Notes under the pieces: model-generated
What the model was told of the DNA's origin: nothing
Database searches by the model: none
Seen by the model: the letters and a program-made list of their open reading frames with translations, nothing else
Part shown: one piece after another, positions 7,641 to 15,675 of the stretch
Position numbering within the stretch: position 1 is the first letter of the stretch
Layout: each line of letters begins with the position of its first letter
Made by a program: the position numbers and the translations under genes
NCBI GenBank assembly: GCA_016839345.1
Contig: JAEOUL010000260.1
Location: 1-30,734 of the forward strand
Source of the DNA: Candidatus Thorarchaeota archaeon
GTDB taxonomy: Archaea; Asgardarchaeota; Thorarchaeia; Thorarchaeales; Thorarchaeaceae
Direction: 5' to 3'
Length of the DNA stretch: 30,734 nucleotides

Positions 7641-8726
7641 ATGACTAAAGGTGACCCTTTGCTCATTCTAAAAAATCTGAAAGCATATTATCCTTCAAAA
7701 AAAGGACTGGTCAGAGCTGTTGATGATATCTCTCTTGAAATCAGAGAGGGTGAATGTGTTGGCATTTTGGGAGAGAGTGGTTCAGGAAAAACCAGCATGG
7801 CTCTAGCCATTCTTGGACTTTTTGAGAAGGTAGCACGATTTGCAGCAGGGGCATCTAATGATCCAGAACTGAGAAGAGCTTTTAAAAATGGATTCCCGGG
7901 AGTTGAAGATAGACCTGGAGTACAAGGTAGTGTTATTTTTCGAGGACATAAAATTCTTGAATTGGAACAAGAGGAGCTTTCAAAAATACTAGGTCGTGAG
8001 CTATCACTTATTCCACAAGGACTTGGACATGCACTTAATCCACAGCATAGTATAGGTTATCAAACTGCGGAACCAATAGAAGTACATGATGAAGATATAC
8101 GCTTAATCGAACTCAAAAGAAAAGTTCTCGAGTTTCTCGGTCTGGTTCAACTCGCTGATGCAGGTATGAGATTTGTAATGGACCCAAGTAGTTTCAGTGG
8201 AGGAGAAAGTCAACGCATACTAATAGCAATGGCACTGATTGCAGGACCTCACCTTGTAATAGCTGATGAACCTACGAGTGCTCTAGATGTTACCGTTCAA
8301 AGACATATCATGAATGTCTTGAAAATGGTGCGTGATGAGTTTGATGTATCGCTTCTAATAATCAGTCATGATGCAGGAGTAATTGCTGAGATGGCTGACA
8401 GAGTTGCAGTAATGTACGCAGGAAAAATCTTGGAGTTTGCTTCAGCTGTCGCAATGTTTCACGATCCCCAGCACCCATACACAATGGGACTCATGGCTAG
8501 CTTCCCAACAATAGCAATGATGCAGATGCGTGCAGGCAAGAAGCCAAAATTGAGAGGGATTCCAGGGGATTCTCCGGATCCCTGTAACATTCCAATTGGC
8601 TGCCCATTTCACCCACGTTGTAAATTCTGTATTGACATCTGTAAGGAAGAAGTTCCTGAATACAGAGAGGTAAAGCCAGATCATTTCATCAGATGTCATC
8701 GTTGGGGTGAGATAAAATACGAATGA
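7641..8726 (+). CDS. OppD/DppD-type ABC ATPase, orphan paralog
   Basis: 361 residues, an ATPase of the peptide/nickel importer class. All motifs look functional: Walker A GESGSGKT (44-51), Q-loop Gln126, signature FSGGE (185-189), Walker B with Asp209-Glu210, D-loop SALD and H-loop His243 (ISHD). It shares with the 2093 protein an insert between Walker A and the Q-loop and a C-terminal Cys set (321, 327, 330, 334, 352; CPFHPRCKFCIDIC). Because no permease or binding-protein gene is beside it, it may serve a transporter encoded elsewhere, pair with the 2093 protein, or join the importer at 22-29 kb; none of these can be chosen from sequence. A terminator-like hairpin follows at 8735. Confidence 0.9.
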   Translation: MTKGDPLLILKNLKAYYPSKKGLVRAVDDISLEIREGECVGILGESGSGKTSMALAILGLFEKVARFAAGASNDPELRRAFKNGFPGVEDRPGVQGSVIFRGHKILELEQEELSKILGRELSLIPQGLGHALNPQHSIGYQTAEPIEVHDEDIRLIELKRKVLEFLGLVQLADAGMRFVMDPSSFSGGESQRILIAMALIAGPHLVIADEPTSALDVTVQRHIMNVLKMVRDEFDVSLLIISHDAGVIAEMADRVAVMYAGKILEFASAVAMFHDPQHPYTMGLMASFPTIAMMQMRAGKKPKLRGIPGDSPDPCNIPIGCPFHPRCKFCIDICKEEVPEYREVKPDHFIRCHRWGEIKYE

Positions 8727-8734
8727 GAAAAGGT

Positions 8735-8774
8735 GTGAGCGCCACGCGGCGCCCACAGAGTTTTCCTTTACTTT
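8735..8774 (+). terminator. Hairpin plus T-rich tract after ABC ATPase
   Basis: GTGAGCGCC and GGCGCCCAC (8735-8743 and 8748-8756) pair over nine positions with one mismatch around a four-base ACGC loop. AGAG and then TTTTCCTTTA follow. It begins 8 bases after the ATPase stop. Confidence 0.6.
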
Positions 8775-9062
8775 GTCTGAGCAAAGATAGTATTTTTGAC
8801 TTGAATTAAGGTTGCATTTTGAATGTGAGAGCAACCAATCAGTCATGCATCCATACTATTCGACTTTTCCTCCCAGCTCTAGTCGAGTTGTCAGTGTTCC
8901 TAGAATACATACATCTTACCTAATATTCTTTCGACGCTTGGAGAAGCGTGATAAGCCATACAGAATCCATTCTGAGCGGGAGTTGTTCAAAAAGAAAATG
9001 AACGTACTCATCATTGAGTAGTAACTACCCCAACTCAAACATGCGGTATGTATTGAAAGCAA
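8775..9062. other. Intergenic region between convergent genes
   Basis: About 290 bases between the ATPase terminator and the end of the carbamoyltransferase gene. An open frame at 8812-9021 (+) has no ribosome binding site and low-complexity composition, so it is not called. No tRNA or repeat was seen. Confidence 0.35.
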
Positions 9063-10091
9063 CTATTTTCCCATAGTGAGAGCCATGATAGCTTTTTGAA
9101 CGTGTAATCTATTCTCAGCAACATCGTACACGATAGACTTGGGACCATCACAGACTTCATCAGTGACTTCCGCATTGCGATCGACTGGACCACAGTGAGT
9201 GAAAAAGGCATCATTGGTTAGTGACATCCACTCCTTTGTGGCTATCCATTCATCATACTTGGCGGCAATATCAATCTCTTTCTTCTTAGCTGCATCAACG
9301 CCATGTTTGTCCATCTCATCATAGAATCTAGAGGTCATCCAGTTTCGGGAGTACACAATATCTGCATTCTTGTATCCTTCCTCAAGATCATGAACGATTT
9401 CGAATGTGCTATCTGCTGCTGCTGCATTCTCTTCACACCATTTGATAACCTCAGGATCAAGATCAAACCCTTTTGGATGTGCAAGGGTAACATCCATTCC
9501 TAATCTCGAGTTTATTAGGATACTTTCCTGTACACTGCACCATGAACGGACTAAGGCTCCCTTACCCCATACTTGGAGTATTTTTTTCCCTTTGAGATTC
9601 TTCCCAATGTGTTGTCGATAACCCATCACATCAGCTAATCCTTGACAAGGGTGAAATCTATCATGCGCCATGCTAACTATGGGAACACTGGCGTTTTTTG
9701 CATATTGCCTGAGCAACTCATCTCCTTGGCCATAATATTCTAAGGCGGTTTCCAGAATTCTTATGCCAATTCCGATGGCATATCTACTCATTACTTGAGC
9801 TGCGTCTTCGATTGTTTCACCTGCGGTTTTTGCAGATTTGAGTCGCATTGATTTTGGTTCTAGGAATTGTGCATGTCCGCCAAGTTCTGTAGCTGCAGAC
9901 TCAAAGGATTGTCTTGTTCTAACACTCGGGTTATAGAAAAACATGAAGAATGTTCGTCTATCAAGACAATTGCTTAATGGATGGTCATATCGATTTGCTT
10001 TGAACTCAAAAGCAAGATCTAAAGTCTTCTCAAGCTCTTCAACACTCCAATCCTGAGTAGTAATTAAGTCACGTCCATGTAGATTCTTCAT
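9063..10091 (-). CDS. Knotted-type carbamoyltransferase paralog (N-acetylornithine carbamoyltransferase-like)
   Basis: 342 residues of the aspartate/ornithine carbamoyltransferase superfamily. The carbamoyl-phosphate motif is SVRTR (usually STRTR), with HPCQGLAD in the middle and HCGP near the end (usually HCLP). The C-terminus AENRLHVQKAIMAL closely resembles N-acetylornithine carbamoyltransferase rather than plain ornithine carbamoyltransferase, as does NPSVRTRQSFE...LGGHA. The loop that in knotted enzymes is Pro-rich reads GKGALVRSWCSVQES, with no Pro. Compared with the Xanthomonas enzyme as remembered, the residues after HCGP are V-D-R-N-A-E, placing Asp and Glu where Arg298 and Lys302 contact acetylornithine, so the substrate is probably different. 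ATG 10091 is preferred; an in-frame GTG at 10100 is possible. It stands alone, so an arginine-synthesis role has no context support. A paralog is at 20625. Confidence 0.78.
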   Translation of the reverse strand: MKNLHGRDLITTQDWSVEELEKTLDLAFEFKANRYDHPLSNCLDRRTFFMFFYNPSVRTRQSFESAATELGGHAQFLEPKSMRLKSAKTAGETIEDAAQVMSRYAIGIGIRILETALEYYGQGDELLRQYAKNASVPIVSMAHDRFHPCQGLADVMGYRQHIGKNLKGKKILQVWGKGALVRSWCSVQESILINSRLGMDVTLAHPKGFDLDPEVIKWCEENAAAADSTFEIVHDLEEGYKNADIVYSRNWMTSRFYDEMDKHGVDAAKKKEIDIAAKYDEWIATKEWMSLTNDAFFTHCGPVDRNAEVTDEVCDGPKSIVYDVAENRLHVQKAIMALTMGK

Positions 10092-10202
10092 CGTATCCAC
10101 ATTCTAACAGACTTCAGATGGGTTTTGAGTTTATCGCCAGACTATTTGCGGAGCGAGGTCAATCGAGTTTCAAGATATTGAGGTGACAATTGACAAAAAT
10201 GT

Positions 10203-11078
10203 ATGTTCAATTTGTACATAGCGCATCATCGAAATGGTTTTGAGAGTAACAGAATATCTCGAAATTATAATATGAAAGTCGGATATGAACTAAGTGACTA
10301 TGCATCTCTAGAAGAAATGTACCGGATTGACGTTGGACTCAGTAAGAGTCAGAGATATGCACTTCAAAATAGAGAACAGATTACACTGAGTCCTAGTCAG
10401 CTCGATTATATCACGAAACAGTTGGATGCAGATTCATTCCTACGAGACCATTTGGATTACTTTACTCCAGTAAGCATGTCACTTTATGTTACCAATGATG
10501 CACTCTGGAAAATGATGGAGCGAAAAACTTGGGATCCTGAAAAAATGTTGCCAATGACAACAATGCCATACTGCCATTGGGATCATAGGGAGGAAAGTAT
10601 TAGAAATCCTAAAGCTGTAAAAAGAGAAAAAATGTTTCCAAATAGAATCACATTTAGAGAGAATCAATTGAGAATTGAGGGGGCGGGTGGTGATTTTGAA
10701 GGATTTATCGAACGGAGTTATCTTACAGCCAGAAAGTTTGGACTCCCAGAAACTCGAAAACTCATCCCAAACTACAAGTTCTATGATAAGATAGTTGTTG
10801 ATATACTTCTCGACAGTGCTAAGGTCGAAATACATCCAAATCCTATTGATGAATTTGATTATGACTTCTCCGAGTCTGCCAGAGTATTTTATGAGCATGG
10901 CGTACTTCTTTCGCTACCTGGTGAACATATTGAATTGACGGTTGGAAAGAAACCAAAAACACAACTCAAGGGAGATGTATATACTTACATAGGAAGAAAA
11001 GTAGAACCTGATAAAAACCGTTTTGAAGAACTTATCATGGACCTATGGTTGTGGTTGTTTCGCCTGAGGGTTGACTGA
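10203..11078 (+). CDS. Hypothetical protein, first gene of a two-gene unit
   Basis: 291 residues, not recognised. It is soluble and rich in charged and aromatic residues, with no signal peptide. A helical first part (LSPSQLDYITKQLD...) is followed by what looks like a beta-rich half (FPNRITFRENQLRIEGAGG, YDKIVVDILLDSAKVEIHP, LLSLPGEHIELTVGKK). The conserved-looking MPYCHWDHREE (His and Cys) could be a metal or active site, but this is a guess. The true start may be ATG 10272 (MKVGYELSDY), since the first 23 residues look atypical; GAGGTGA at 10180 is 16 bases before ATG 10203, which is far. Its stop is 2 bases before the next gene, so the two are co-expressed and may act together at the membrane. 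Confidence 0.6.
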   Translation: MFNLYIAHHRNGFESNRISRNYNMKVGYELSDYASLEEMYRIDVGLSKSQRYALQNREQITLSPSQLDYITKQLDADSFLRDHLDYFTPVSMSLYVTNDALWKMMERKTWDPEKMLPMTTMPYCHWDHREESIRNPKAVKREKMFPNRITFRENQLRIEGAGGDFEGFIERSYLTARKFGLPETRKLIPNYKFYDKIVVDILLDSAKVEIHPNPIDEFDYDFSESARVFYEHGVLLSLPGEHIELTVGKKPKTQLKGDVYTYIGRKVEPDKNRFEELIMDLWLWLFRLRVD

Positions 11079-11080
11079 AT

Positions 11081-11872
11081 ATGTATATGTTTGCTGGTTT
11101 GCTTCTTCTTGGCTTTATGTCATTTATGCTGGCAATCTTGTGGCAACAAAGAATTAGGCGATTAAAAATATTCACAGAGGAACTTCTATCTACTTTAGGT
11201 GAACCTGATATATCAGGCAAGAAGCAGTATACCAACTGCAAGAGTCATCAGTGGGTAATAACGAACGTGGCTATGGGTGGTTACTCAAAAACGGGTGAAA
11301 CCTTTAGAAGTATAATGACGAATAGAACACTCACTGGGACTTTAGTTCTTGGAATTTTCCTTGGTGTAATTCCTGTTATCATTGTGCTCATTCTATTCAA
11401 GATCTTTAATATCGCTGGAATTTCTCTGATTCTAATTTTCTTTGCATTGTATATCTTGCGTGGACCTGGTAATGTTGAGGTTTCAAATAACCTAATGAAA
11501 TGGTTGTTTGAACAAGATAAATCGAGTCTATTGATTGGAGACCTGGCATATTTGAGAGTATCGCAAAAGACTCTTCAAGATTGGCGAACGACGCTTTTCT
11601 TTCTCGGAATTCTTTGTTTTATCATTGCTCCTTGGGGAGAACAAATTCCAATTTCTCTCATCTGGTTTTTGACTCAGTTTCTTGGTTGGGCTTATGTCAC
11701 CATCTATCTACCACTCTCTGGTGTATCGATGCCGCTTGCTCTGGTATTCTATGTTGGAATTGGACCCCTGATTTTTGGAATTACTGGAATCGCAATTCAT
11801 TTGATTGTCAATAAATTCAGAAGTGATAATGAAACGGGTCTATCGGTAATTACTGGTGGAGTAAATACTTAG
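11081..11872 (+). CDS. Hypothetical membrane protein, second gene of the unit
   Basis: 263 residues, not recognised. One helix lies at the N-terminus (about 3-20), followed by a basic soluble loop of about 70 residues. Two close helices follow (about 88-128, GTLVLGIFLGVIPVIIVLIL...), then a second soluble loop of about 45 residues with EVSNNLMKWLFEQDKSS, and three further helices (about 168-248). GAGGG lies 10 bases before the ATG, inside the end of the upstream gene, which supports translational coupling. The last four bases overlap the end of the minus-strand gene at 11869. Confidence 0.65.
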   Translation: MYMFAGLLLLGFMSFMLAILWQQRIRRLKIFTEELLSTLGEPDISGKKQYTNCKSHQWVITNVAMGGYSKTGETFRSIMTNRTLTGTLVLGIFLGVIPVIIVLILFKIFNIAGISLILIFFALYILRGPGNVEVSNNLMKWLFEQDKSSLLIGDLAYLRVSQKTLQDWRTTLFFLGILCFIIAPWGEQIPISLIWFLTQFLGWAYVTIYLPLSGVSMPLALVFYVGIGPLIFGITGIAIHLIVNKFRSDNETGLSVITGGVNT

Positions 11873-12207
11873 AGGGCTAGGTAGGCACTAATAGGGCCAA
11901 GAATTATCATATATAGAAAGAGGAGAATAGCTGCTAAAAGGAACTGTCTTCCTAGTCGGAACATCTTCCACTCTTTTGTAAAGTTACCATCAGAATCATA
12001 ACGGTCTTTATTATCCAGTGGCTGACGAGCCATTAGACAACCCCCCAAGATTAACATGAGGGCAAGCTCGATGAAGGCCAAGCTGGAAGCTGTGAAGTAC
12101 ATGAGAGGTTCTTGAAGGACAAGCGTTGCAGCAAGACCTACTCCAAGATTGATAACCATCAACACAGCTGAATACATCAGACCCTTTTCAAGATCTTCAA
12201 TCCACAA
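11869..12207 (-). CDS. Small multi-pass membrane protein, TTG start
   Basis: 112 residues, not recognised. Four hydrophobic segments (near 10-30, 32-58 as two, and 85-108) are separated by a hydrophilic loop with NKDRYDSDGNFTKEWKMFRLGRQ. The TTG at 12207 is chosen because a perfect GGAGG (12219-12215) lies 7 bases before it; the upstream in-frame TTG at 12237 has no such site. The stop overlaps the stop of the plus-strand gene by four bases, so the two messages collide at their ends. Confidence 0.62.
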   Translation of the reverse strand: MWIEDLEKGLMYSAVLMVINLGVGLAATLVLQEPLMYFTASSLAFIELALMLILGGCLMARQPLDNKDRYDSDGNFTKEWKMFRLGRQFLLAAILLFLYMIILGPISAYLAL

Positions 12208-12237
12208 AAAATAACCTCCATCAAAAGAAAAGACCAA

Positions 12238-12588
12238 TATAAGAGAGAATAAAATCGATGGAAAGTACTCCCATGACTGCAGGTAGGGCTAATAATTTGC
12301 CCATGATATTGTTTCTCAATTTCATATTGGAAGGCACCACCCTGGGTAAAGCACCAATCCACCTGAATGGTAGGATTTAATGTGCGACTGAATTCGTGTG
12401 TCATTTAAGGTTTTGGTGGAAATATATCAAATAAATCACCATTTACACAACATATCACAGATTAGCGCAATTCACTTTGGAGGATTAAAAAAGAACATAG
12501 TGATTCTCCTAAAGAGAATCATACCTTTTTGAATCAAAAAGAAGAGGGTTGACCCAATGACTCAGAGCCATTGAATCTCCTGTAGTTT
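12238..12588. other. Intergenic region with tandem hairpins
   Basis: About 350 bases between two minus-strand genes. TGATTCTC-CTAAA-GAGAATCA (12501-12521) is a perfect 8-bp stem, and CTTTTTG-AAT-CAAAAAG (12525-12541) a perfect 7-bp stem. Read on the minus strand, the first is followed by TTCTTTTTTAA, so the pair probably ends the rubrerythrin transcript. The remainder should hold the promoter of the small membrane protein. An open frame at 12177-12404 (-) is rejected. Confidence 0.5.
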
Positions 12589-13176
12589 CTAATATTCTGA
12601 AAAGTGGACCATAAAGTATCCCTTGTCATGAAGACAAGCAGGGCACTTGTCAGGTGGACTCTCTCCTTCATGGATGTACCCGCAATTATCGCAGCGCCAC
12701 TTAACTTTCTCCTTCTTCTTGAAGATGCTACTATCTTTGATCTGCTCGGCCAAAGTTAGGTAGCGTTCATGGTGCCAAGATTCAGCCTTTGCGATCATCC
12801 GCCACAGATGAGCAGTTTTTGTGAAGCCTTCCTCTTCAGCGATTTTTGCATAGCTCGGATACATTTCAGTGAACTCAAACTTCTCACCAGCTGCTGCATG
12901 TCTGAGGAGAGACTCAGTATCCTCATAACCACCACTGGTCGGGAAATCCCATTCAACCTTAATCGTTTCTGTGGCTTCTCCTTCTTTTAGAGCCTTGAAG
13001 AACCTTTTAGCATGCTCCAACTCATGACCTGCTGTTTCTTCAAAGATCTTCGCTATGTGAGGATAACCTTCTTTCTTGGCAGTACTAGCAGCAATTGTAT
13101 ATCGATTGCGTGCTTGAGATTCTCCTGCAAAAGAGGTTAGTAGATTCTTCTCGGTTTTTGTTCCCTTCAGACTCAT
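12589..13176 (-). CDS. rbr: Rubrerythrin
   Basis: 195-residue di-iron peroxide reductase: it removes hydrogen peroxide in the cytoplasm of anaerobes using electrons passed through its rubredoxin-like centre. The ferritin-like domain has the expected ligands Glu19 (AGESQARNRY), Glu52/His55 (HELEHAKRFF), Glu101/Glu104 (EFTEMYPSYA) and Glu132/His135 (AESWHHERY). The C-terminal rubredoxin-like part has Cys162, 165, 178 and 181 (CDNCGYIHEG, CPACLHDKG). The start is placed at ATG 13176 because MSLKGTKTEKNLL is the normal family N-terminus; a TTG at 13185 is the in-frame alternative. The flavodiiron gene lies upstream on the same strand, but the 18-bp palindromic promoter element at 13194 indicates its own control. 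Confidence 0.95.
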   Translation of the reverse strand: MSLKGTKTEKNLLTSFAGESQARNRYTIAASTAKKEGYPHIAKIFEETAGHELEHAKRFFKALKEGEATETIKVEWDFPTSGGYEDTESLLRHAAAGEKFEFTEMYPSYAKIAEEEGFTKTAHLWRMIAKAESWHHERYLTLAEQIKDSSIFKKKEKVKWRCDNCGYIHEGESPPDKCPACLHDKGYFMVHFSEY

Positions 13177-13193
13177 TTCTCTCAACTCTCTTG

Positions 13194-13211
13194 GTGGAGT
13201 ATATACTCCAC
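13194..13211. promoter_or_regulatory. 18-bp perfect palindrome containing a TATA element
   Basis: GTGGAGTATATACTCCAC is perfectly self-complementary. Its centre is TATATA, and it lies 18-35 bases before the rubrerythrin ATG. That is where an archaeal TATA box would be for a message with almost no leader. A dimeric regulator bound here would block TATA-binding protein, so it is a likely repressor operator. Confidence 0.6.
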
Positions 13212-13295
13212 AATATTTCTACGCATAAGCGAGAATACAATGCCATATCTCAATTTGTTAATAAGACTGTTCTTAGGTAGGTCTAACTTGGAACA

Positions 13296-14480
13296 TTACT
13301 TGAGATATTCCGCTATTGCCTTTGCTAGAATAGTACACTCTTCCCGTTGCTCAGTAGACGGTCTAGCTTTCACGTGGATTACGGGTTCAATGATTTCGTA
13401 TCGAGCTTCCTTCAGTTGCTTGACAATCTTCTCAACCCCACCACCTTGCCAGCCATAAGTCCCGAATATGCCGATAGGACGCTTGGGGAATCTCTTGCCT
13501 TGAATCTCATTGGCAAAGTTCCAGATTTTCGGGAATGGAAATGCATCGTATGTTGGTGTGCCTAAAACGATGACACCAGAACGAACAGTTTCAGTGATGA
13601 TTCTACTCAGACCTGTGTAAGAGATGTTGAACACCTTGACCTTGATTCCAAGCTCCTCGAGGTCCTTTTTGAGGTTCATTGCTACACGGGTTGTGAATCC
13701 ATACATGGTTCCATAGACAATTGTACAGACCTTCTCGAGCTCAGGTCCACTCCACTCATCATACTTGTTTATAATCCACATGGGGTCTCTTCGATAGATT
13801 GGACCATGACTTGGTGCAATCATTTTGATACCTATTCCCAAGCCCTTCACTTTTTTGATACCAGCTTGAACAAAATTGAAGTAAGCAGTGATTATAGTTC
13901 CAACATATCGTTTTGCTTCCCACTCTATGATGTCCATATTGATCTCATCATCAAAGTGAAGTCCGTTTAGTGCTCCAAAAGATCCGAATGCATCACAACT
14001 GAAGAGTATCTCATCCTCCATAATGTAGGTCATCATCGTTTCTGGCCAGTGAAGGAATTTTGCATGTATGAATTGAAGAGTCTTGCTTCCAAGTGAGATT
14101 TCTTGGAGATCATCCACGATAATTTCCTCAAGACCTACATCAAAGAAGGATTTCTGCATTTCAGCAGCTTTCTGAGTGTAGACGAGCTTGGCCTTAGGTG
14201 CAATCTTGGCGATGTCAGGTAAAGAACCTGTGTGGTCTGGTTCCATATGATTTAGAATAATATAGTCAATCTTTGATGGATCAACAAGCTCTCTGATATT
14301 GTCTAACCACTCATCTGCCCAAGGTGCCTTAACACCCTCAACAACTGCTATCTTTTCATCAACAATTAGATAACTGTTGTATGATACTCCGAATGGGATA
14401 TCCCATAGGTTTTCGAATAACTCAGTGTGATGGTCGTCTACACCAACAAAATATACACCCTTGGTCATCTCTCTGTGCAT
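13296..14480 (-). CDS. fprA: Flavodiiron protein (FprA-type A flavoprotein)
   Basis: 394 residues. It reduces oxygen to water (or nitric oxide to nitrous oxide) in the cytoplasm, protecting anaerobic metabolism. The N-terminal metallo-beta-lactamase-like domain holds the diiron ligands His78-x-Glu80-x-Asp82-His83 (HMEPDH), His144 (KFLHWPE), Asp163 (SCDAFGSFG) and His225 (PSHGP). The C-terminal flavodoxin domain starts near 250 and has the FMN phosphate loop GTMYGFT and the segment GTYGWQGGG. Length and order are normal for the two-domain class. ATG 14480 is chosen because AGGTG lies 6 bases before it; a GTG at 14489 is in frame. With rubrerythrin next downstream it forms a classical oxygen/peroxide defence block. 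Oxygen versus NO preference cannot be told. Confidence 0.95.
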   Translation of the reverse strand: MHREMTKGVYFVGVDDHHTELFENLWDIPFGVSYNSYLIVDEKIAVVEGVKAPWADEWLDNIRELVDPSKIDYIILNHMEPDHTGSLPDIAKIAPKAKLVYTQKAAEMQKSFFDVGLEEIIVDDLQEISLGSKTLQFIHAKFLHWPETMMTYIMEDEILFSCDAFGSFGALNGLHFDDEINMDIIEWEAKRYVGTIITAYFNFVQAGIKKVKGLGIGIKMIAPSHGPIYRRDPMWIINKYDEWSGPELEKVCTIVYGTMYGFTTRVAMNLKKDLEELGIKVKVFNISYTGLSRIITETVRSGVIVLGTPTYDAFPFPKIWNFANEIQGKRFPKRPIGIFGTYGWQGGGVEKIVKQLKEARYEIIEPVIHVKARPSTEQREECTILAKAIAEYLK

Positions 14481-14665
14481 TTCCTTCACCTATCATCCAT
14501 GGCATCTGACTTTTCCCGAGGGTTGTGAGATAAAAGACCTTCCCTCTAATTTCAGTCCGACATCATATTAACCATAGTTAAATGCTTTTCTCTATAGTGC
14601 AATCATCAATTCTGGAAATGAAATAAAAGAGGAAACACCAATCTAACAATTTGGAGAACAATGAA

Positions 14666-15238
14666 TTGAAGAAAAGAACCTATCTGCTCGTTATAATATT
14701 CTCTCTAATAGTTACAGGAGTAGATGCTTCTGACAGCGATATGAAGTATCAGATAGAAACTCAAGCGTCCCATAACATCATACTAGATGCAATGTCTTGG
14801 AAAGCGTTCGATATACACTGCAATATAGAGGACACACTTTCAGGGAGTCTTGAAGTCAATTGTGATGGATCCCGCTATTTTGGTGATGAAGGAAAATACG
14901 ACGATTGGAGTGTTGAGGGAATACAGTTCTACATTGTTGATGAGGATAACTTTTCACTCTTTGTTGCAGGCAAAGCATTTGCTGCTTATTATGAAAGAAA
15001 TGATGTGTACAACCTCAATTGGACTTTTAAGATTCCAAAAGATGGATGCTGGTATGTAATCTATTACAATGACTCAATCTACTTGATGAATATTGATGGA
15101 ATCATAAACCAAATACCTGCAACGAATTATGTTCCTTTTGTTACACTAGTGATTTTTGGAGGGCTCAGCATATTCAGTATCGGATTAATCATAAAAAGAA
15201 GGTATGAAAGCCATGGAAAAAACCACGGCTCTCAATAA
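14666..15238 (+). CDS. Secreted, membrane-anchored hypothetical protein
   Basis: About 190 residues. A signal peptide (KKRTYLLVIIFSLIVTGVDAS) is followed by an outside domain of about 125 residues and one C-terminal helix (VPFVTLVIFGGLSIFSIGLII) with a short basic tail. The protein is therefore anchored with its domain outside the cell. The outer domain is beta-rich with several acidic and aromatic residues and Asn-x-Ser/Thr sites (NFS, NWT, NDS) that could be glycosylated. The two Cys at DIHCNIED and EVNCDGS may form a disulfide. The domain resembles archaeal emp24/GOLD-like or other beta-sandwich surface domains in overall plan only; no family is claimed. TTG 14666 is chosen because GGAG lies 9 bases before it; a TTG at 14651 is also in frame. 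Confidence 0.65.
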   Translation: MKKRTYLLVIIFSLIVTGVDASDSDMKYQIETQASHNIILDAMSWKAFDIHCNIEDTLSGSLEVNCDGSRYFGDEGKYDDWSVEGIQFYIVDEDNFSLFVAGKAFAAYYERNDVYNLNWTFKIPKDGCWYVIYYNDSIYLMNIDGIINQIPATNYVPFVTLVIFGGLSIFSIGLIIKRRYESHGKNHGSQ

Positions 15239-15239
15239 T

Positions 15240-15671
15240 TCATTCTTCTGATGTTGTTAGTTCAGGTTGCGGTTGAGTATCATTTGGAATCAGTTCATCA
15301 ATTAGTTCCACAAGGGATCTCCCAAATAACGCTCCAAATCCACCTAGTAACCCTCCGATAAGACAGCTGATCACAATAACCAACCATCCAAGTCCACTGA
15401 GTTCTAATAGACCTATGAAGAATTCAGCTATCACGAGAGCCTGTGCAGTCAAAATGAGATAGATAAAAAGTATCAGCCATGCAAATAGTATTCCAAGGAA
15501 ACCTACTAGAAAGGCTATACGATGTCGGCGTACAAAGAGCGAGCCTAGCGCTCCAGCTATCAACATTGCAAACCAAGAACCTCCAAGTTGCATTGCTGCA
15601 CCAAGTGCAATAGTAACTATCAGTGCTGGGAAGAACCCAATGTCCGGAATAATGTCATCGATTTTCCTCAT
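15240..15671 (-). CDS. Small membrane protein coupled to penicillin-acylase gene
   Basis: 143 residues, not recognised. It is almost wholly hydrophobic and Gly-rich (LGAAMQLGGSWFAMLIAGAL, GLGWLVIVISCLIGGLLGG), with four or five helices and an acidic Pro/Gln-rich tail. The ATG at 15671 follows the stop of the acylase gene by only four bases. AGGAG inside the acylase's last codons is 8 bases before it, so translation is probably coupled. It may help place or stabilise the acylase at the membrane, which is inference from the arrangement. An upstream in-frame start at 15710 would overlap the acylase and is less likely. Confidence 0.7.
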   Translation of the reverse strand: MRKIDDIIPDIGFFPALIVTIALGAAMQLGGSWFAMLIAGALGSLFVRRHRIAFLVGFLGILFAWLILFIYLILTAQALVIAEFFIGLLELSGLGWLVIVISCLIGGLLGGFGALFGRSLVELIDELIPNDTQPQPELTTSEE

Positions 15672-15675
15672 TGCA

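Noticed and set aside
8812..9021. Open frame of 69 codons (+) between the ABC ATPase and the carbamoyltransferase
   Set aside because: No ribosome binding site, no domain or membrane pattern, and composition typical of non-coding sequence.
9063..10091. Calling this gene argF (ornithine carbamoyltransferase) outright
   Set aside because: The C-terminus and middle segments fit the N-acetylornithine/YgeW group, key substrate residues differ, and no arginine-pathway gene is beside it.
12177..12404. Open frame of 75 codons (-) upstream of the small membrane protein
   Set aside because: It overlaps the better supported gene, which has a perfect GGAGG before its TTG start, and its own start has no such site.
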